From Apium graveolens (Eukaryota > Streptophyta > Magnoliopsida > Apiales > Apiaceae), in NCBI RefSeq assembly GCF_009905375.1, contig NC_133656.1, positions 240,360,744 to 240,424,743 on the forward strand: a DNA stretch of 64,000 nucleotides, read 5' to 3'. This document shows positions 58,826-64,000 of the stretch, piece by piece (position 1 is the stretch's first letter; every line of letters starts with the position of its first letter). The notes below the pieces were generated by a model, which ran no database searches, had not been told where the DNA came from, and saw nothing but the letters and a program-made list of their open reading frames with translations. The position numbers were made by a program, and so were the translations under genes.

Positions 58826-59670
58826 CTCGATGACGATGATTTCAATAATTTTTACAACTTATTCTTATATTTATTTTTTTACCCAAATTTTCTATTCTTT
58901 TCGAACCCTGTACGAAATGTATCAATATCGCACGCTATCGAGGAAAGACTTTTTATAACATACCATTCCAAACATCATCTCACATATACCTCACAATTCG
59001 TTCGTGTTGTATATTTTCGTGTCGTGTATTTTCGTGTTTCGTGTACTTGAAGGTCAAATACAAAACCAATATGTTTAGGGTTCGTGTACTTTCGTTTCGT
59101 GTCATTTCGTGTCGTATTTTTCGTGTAAAATCGAATATTAATATTAATTAAAATAAATTAATAAATAATTAAAAATATAAAATTTTTAGGTAATTTTTTA
59201 TAAAATATATTAAATATATATATTTAGATCACATTTATATACATATTATAAGATTAAGTAATTATTTTAAAAATGAATATGCATATGTCTATTATAAATA
59301 TAGCTATATACATTATAAATATTACTATTTAATTATAATATTTATTTATATCGTATACTTCGTATCGTGTCGTGTACTCGAAGGAAAAACACAAATCCGA
59401 CACTAAATTTCGGTCATGTACTTTTGTGTTTGTATATTTTCATGTCGTGTACTAAAATGACAAACACAAACACTAAATTTTCTTGTCGTTTCGTGTCCAA
59501 AATTGTCGGGTCTAATCTCCCAACTGTTGTGTAAGCATGTAAATGATTTGTTCCCTCTTACGGGAGCTCAAAAATCCGTGTACAGGACGATGATTTCAAT
59601 AATTTTTACGTATGCTTATTTTTTTCTAAACACATATGAAATGTATTAATATTGCAACATATCATATTAT
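58826..59670. repeat. TCGTGT-word block bracketed by a direct repeat
   Basis: The phrase gacgatgatttcaataattt and about 80 diverged bases after it occur at 58830-58945 and again at 59586-59670. Between them (58975-59515), TCGTGT, TTTCGTGTCGTG and CGTACTTTCG words form two arms around an AT core, as at 28040-28440. Confidence 0.65.
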
Positions 59671-59821
59671 AGTACATGGCAAGCATGATAATTTCAGACC
59701 AAACTTAAATTAATTAAAACATCTGTTCAACTCATAGGCTCATAGTAAAGCTAATAATATGAGTACGAAGATGATTAAAATTTATTATAAATTGTAGTAG
59801 TACATTTTAGAAGCTTATAAT

Positions 59822-60211
59822 GGGCATGTTTGGCTACTAGCTTATAAGCTACGTTTGACTTATAAGTTCGTGACAACTTATTGATGACTGTTTGTCGAAC
59901 CAACTTATAAGTTGAATTCACAACTTATAAGCTGATAAGTGGAAAGTTGACAGTGACGTACTTTTTTTCAACTTATTTTCATTTTTTTTAAAGTTTTGAT
60001 TTTAAAATATAAATTTTTAAATATTTTCTAATTTAAGATTCATGAACTAAGATAATTGTATTTAATAATTATTTGTTTTAATTCATTTAAGTAAAAAAAA
60101 CTTCTGACATATAAGTAAATTTATCCAAACACTTATAAAATTTATCCCTTATTTCGCAATTAATCATTTTAAGTGATAAATTACCTATTTTAAGATTTCT
60201 CAAACGGGCAC
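59822..60211. mobile_element. Tourist-like element with ACTTATAAG words
   Basis: Left GGGCATGTTTGGCTAC and right, read inward, GTGCCCGTTTGAGAAATC. CTTATAAG/ACTTATAAGT words crowd the left part. Related to 34712-35345. Uninterrupted here. Confidence 0.6.
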
Positions 60212-60331
60212 AATATGTACTATGTTAAGTACTGACACTTGAGAAGTTATAAAAAAAGCTTATCATGTCCTCGTCTACTAGTTTCCTCATTTCTTTGATA
60301 TACCAATTAGAGTTTCGGTCAATAATCTAAG

Positions 60332-60514
60332 CTCTATTATAAAAATCGGTTGATTTTTCAAAAATCATTGATACATGACTCAAAATTTAATTAAAAATAT
60401 TTGACCGATTTCCGATAAATCGTCGATAAATCATCTGATTTTTTAAAATAGTCCGATAAATCGCAAATCGGTACCTCAACAAAATAACTCTGATTTCCGA
60501 AATATGTAACACTG
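60332..60514. mobile_element. ATCGG-word hAT-like element, copy f (short type)
   Basis: 183 bp, flanked by AATCTAAG (60324-60331) and AATCTACG (60515-60522). Inward ends CTCTATTATAAAAATCGG and CAGTGTTACATATTTCGG. Confidence 0.83.
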
Positions 60515-60522
60515 AATCTACG

Positions 60523-61405
60523 TGAGTTTCAACTGCATCACCAATTAACTAGAATAATTTTAACCTTACCAGAAATGCGTTTCAAAATGGTTTAGAATGA
60601 TAATGTGTTAATTAGTTATTAGTTATTTTTTTAAAAAAAATTAATGAACTCCGCATGTATTAATACGAACATCACTAGTTAAAACTTAAAGCACATGCAT
60701 ACATAATTTAAAACTTGCTTAAACATAATCCGGCTTATATTCTTCCATTGCTAATGTTAAACACAAAAGAAGAATTATAGAAAAAGGAAGAACAAATTAG
60801 GAATCAAAAGAAAAAAAAAGGACAAGAAAAGCAGAACACCAGGAATCCCATTAAAATTGCACATATTCCATTTTTCTTATTAAATTCTTCTGGTCTCTTT
60901 ATTATTCAACTTTTATTCTCATTGGAGATCCTTGTGGCACCATTTAGTTGGTCATGAATATTATAATCCAATAAACTATTTTAAATCTGAGCAATAGAAA
61001 TTATCATGGACATATTTGTTTTACACTAGGCCTATTCAGTTTTAGGCTCTGTGATTGTCAAAAGCTGAGCTGTTCATTCATATCCATACAAAGGAATCAA
61101 TCTTATGGCCTCTGTCCATTGCAAAATTTGACATATTCTTGTATCTTATATATCAAGTCTTGTAGGTTGTGCAGCATATTGTGCTGTTATATATCACAAA
61201 GAATCAAGAATGCACTAGTCACTATTATCCAACAGTGGCTCTGCAGGTTTTGTGCTTCTTATCTGCATCCTGATATGCTTGTGCTGATGGTATTTTTGTT
61301 GGTTTTTTACGCGTAAAATTGAAGAAATTCTATAAATGATTGCTGATGAGCTAGGGTTTTGTTAGTCAAGGGAGTTGGATATTGAGTGTTTTGATTATTT
61401 GGAGA
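60523..61405. other. MYB-CC gene upstream region
   Basis: Promoter and 5' UTR of the downstream gene; no P1BS element (GNATATNC) or other motif was confidently assigned. Confidence 0.4.
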
Positions 61406-63217
61406 ATGAAATTCCAGAAGGTTTGTGTTCAGGGAAGTATTTATCAGAATCATGGATTGGTAGATGGTTTTAATTTGGATCATGCAAAGCATTTTTCGCA
61501 ACAGAGTGGTGTTCAGACTGGAGTTTTTGTAGAAGGGTCACAAAATAGCAGTGATCATGCTAATTTAGCAAGCACCATAATGAGTCATATTGGTTCACCA
61601 GGATCTGCCTTTTTTGCAACTGAAAGATACATGGGCTTGCCTTGTTATGATTATCCGGAAAATAATCCTAATTTATGCCCTGAAATAACAAACCAGATAC
61701 CTTGTTTGCAGCAATCTGTTGGTGAAACTTTGTATGTTGATCAATCATCATTGGAGCAAGCCAAGACAGGCTTTGCATCTTTTGAGTCAGCTACAAAAGC
61801 TGGCTCTTGCATTTCTGAGAAATCTTACTCGGAGAGAGACCGGATTATGCAGCTTAAAAGAAAGTTGTTTGAAGATAATTATGATACTCCTGAGAAGAGG
61901 CAAGCATCAGTTCCTTGTGATGGAGATAGTGGTATTTCTGTAAGTACTTTTTCCTTTTTATATGTTTTTATTGGTAGTTCTTTATTTTCTGTATAACTAA
62001 GATTAAGGTCAATGATCATTTTACAGCTCTCACACAATTCATATGGATATCAAGTTACAAATATGGGGCAATCTGCAGGAGCTAGTGGTAATGCTGCAGT
62101 TCCTTCTGCTTCAGCTGCTAATTCATGTAAAACGCGCATAAGATGGAGTCAAGATCTCCATGATCAGTTTGTTGAGTGCGTAAATCGTCTTGGTGGATCT
62201 GAAAGTATGATATTTTTTAACCTAAGAGGCATATCACTTTAATCAGTTTTGAGAAAAAGAGTTGATGGTTAATGGTTGTTTTCATATATATTAACAGAGG
62301 CAACACCAAAGGCAATATTAAGATTGATGGAATCTGATGTATTGACAATCTATCATGTAAAAGTCATTTGCAGGTTCCAACTTTATCATAAAAACTTTGT
62401 TTTAAACTATATTTGATTTCACCGAGATCTATATTTGATCAAAATATATCGTGTTCATAATTGATATTCTTTTGCAGAAGTATCGAATTGCTAAGTATAT
62501 GCCAGACTCTGCAGAAGGTAGATTTTAACAACATACTGTTTATTTCCAGTTTCTTGAATAGATTATCAATACACAGTTTAAAAACACATAAGAAGTAAGA
62601 CAAACTGTGGTCGGTGGAGCTCTATAGATTAATTTCTCTTATTTGTTGCAGGAAAATCTGAGAAACAGACAAGCACGAGTGACACAGAACAGATTGGAAC
62701 TAAGACGTAAAATCTTTTGATACTTAATCATCGATTATAAATTATCCCCAGAATTTAACTCTGAGAGTTCTTCTGATTCATATTTGATTTCTTTTTAGTC
62801 GAGTTTAACATAAAAACTATTTTCAATGCAGTAGCATGTATTTCAAGGAAGCGCTACAGATGCAACTAGACGTCCAAAGGCGTCTTCATGAGCAATTAGA
62901 GGTATAAATTCATGAAAGCACTTTTGAGTAAAACATCGTCGAGGATAAGTATTGAATAGGAAATGTAGTAACTTCTCATCTCTTTAGAGTACTGACTAAT
63001 ATGCATGTGCATTTTGTTTGTTAAAAAGATTCAAAAACATCTGCAATTGAGAATAGAAGAACAAGGGAAACAGCTGAAGCAGATGTTTGATCTGCAACAA
63101 CATAAAACCACAAGTGTTGTTGAATCTCAGAAGTCATCAACTGAACCACCACCCCCTGATGATCCATTGATTACGAAAAGTGATGACAATCTGCAGCACC
63201 TCGTCGAGATTGATTAA
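61406..63217 (+). CDS. MYB-CC (PHR1-like) transcription factor with an apparent 1-nt frameshift
   Basis: GARP/MYB-CC factor; relatives regulate phosphate starvation and related responses. Exons 61406-61939 (MKFQKVCVQGSIYQNH...), 62027-62204 (KTRIRWSQDLHDQFVECVNR), 62298-62373, 62478-62517 (KYRIAKYMPDSAEG), 62652-62706, 62832-62901 (MQLDVQRRLHEQLE, the CC-domain start) and 63029-63217 (LQLRIEEQGKQLKQMFDLQQ). Exon 3 reads ...LTIYHVK and then loses frame: CATGTAAAAGTCATTTGCAG has one A too few for HVKSHLQ, so the MYB helix leading into KYRIAKY is out of frame with the usual donor at 62374. Using an alternative donor CAT|GTAAAA at 62357 restores frame but deletes VKSHLQ. Everything else looks intact, so it is either a very recent pseudogene, an alternatively spliced variant or a base-call error. 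Confidence 0.85.
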
Positions 63218-64000
63218 ACAATGCAGCAATTCTACTTTATACTTCATTTCAAGTTTACTGGTTGTCTTGAAAAATGAGCTATTTCTGTAATTTGAATTCG
63301 GATTGGAGTAAAAGAGCTTTATAGTTTTAAACAAATGTACCTACCTTGTCTTCTGTAAAGGATTAAAATAGAGTCCATTCAAAATTCAGACCATTCCTAA
63401 AGAATAGAATTTCCAAACTTGTTTATCACTGGTGTTGAGGTCTCCAAACTATTGTCAGAATTGAAACTGAACCAGTTGAGGAAGTGATCATATTTTCTCC
63501 AAAAACAATCAAAGAACAAGGACTCAAGGAAAATCGCTGTATCAGACAATTAGTCATTGCAGGAGAAGCAGAAATTTGTAATCTTTACATAGCAAAAGAA
63601 AGTTCAAATTGATTCAAACAATAGGATCACGCGGACCCTTTTTCTCCAGGGTCCCTTCTGCCTAAATTATCTCCGACTTTCCCTCATTAACAATAATTTT
63701 CTGAATGTGTGTGTGTGCATATAGTTGGAGGAGAAATAGATTGAAATCGAGGCAGGGAATAAAAAAAATTGAAATAAGAACAATGGAAGAATTACTGATA
63801 TTTTCTTTTACCATAAACAAGCAGAGTTACTGATATTTTTTCTGAACTCATTAATAATCAGTAATAGTATCGAATTTCAGAGGGATGGTCTGTTCCCAGT
63901 TGCCAACCTCAACTCCATACAATTCCGCCAGCACGTATAGTAGTATAAATGTACATTGTACATGTTTGCATATGGGTGTGCATTCGATCTTTTCTGAATA
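63218..64000. other. Downstream flank, nothing recognised
   Basis: Presumed MYB-CC 3' UTR followed by non-coding sequence to the window edge. Confidence 0.5.

Overview
The window is nuclear DNA from a flowering plant, most likely a eudicot. Evidence: intron-rich genes with GT-AG splice sites, plant-only gene families, chloroplast transit peptides, and AT-rich intergenic DNA full of Ty1/copia, LINE, Helitron, hAT-like, Stowaway and Tourist-like debris. I did not identify the species.

Genes from left to right: a chloroplast Nudix hydrolase of the NUDT23 type (minus, last exon off the left edge); actin (plus, 377 aa); a clade-D-type PP2C phosphatase (minus, convergent with actin); a 5.5-kb copia retrotransposon (minus); the oleate desaturase FAD2 (minus, with a 2.3-kb leader intron); two tandem LEA group-1 genes (plus); plastid enoyl-ACP reductase (plus, 12 coding exons); the SMC5/6 subunit NSE4 (minus); an uncharacterised single-exon plant protein (plus); a DUF761 protein (minus); and a MYB-CC transcription factor of the PHR1-like class (plus) with an apparent 1-nt frameshift in its MYB domain. 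These are housekeeping or stress genes with no operon-like logic. FAD2 and enoyl-ACP reductase both act in fatty-acid metabolism, but in different compartments, and their proximity is probably chance.

The intergenic space is a mosaic of small transposons. Intron 1 of the Nudix gene holds a long inverted-repeat (foldback) element that was later split by a copia element with a 5-bp target duplication. The most interesting signal is a class of short elements built from degenerate repeats of one G/C-containing word at both ends around an AT-rich core. Six copies of an ATCGG-word family (180-258 bp) have 7-8 bp target duplications and weak CAGTGTT-like inverted ends, which points to non-autonomous hAT-type elements. 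A GGCATG-word element has a perfect 9-bp target duplication. Other stretches use different words (GCGATT, TCGAG, TCGTGT, CGGAT, ACTCG) with the same architecture.

Exon boundaries were placed by hand from splice consensus, reading-frame continuity and remembered family sequences. No alignment or expression data were available.
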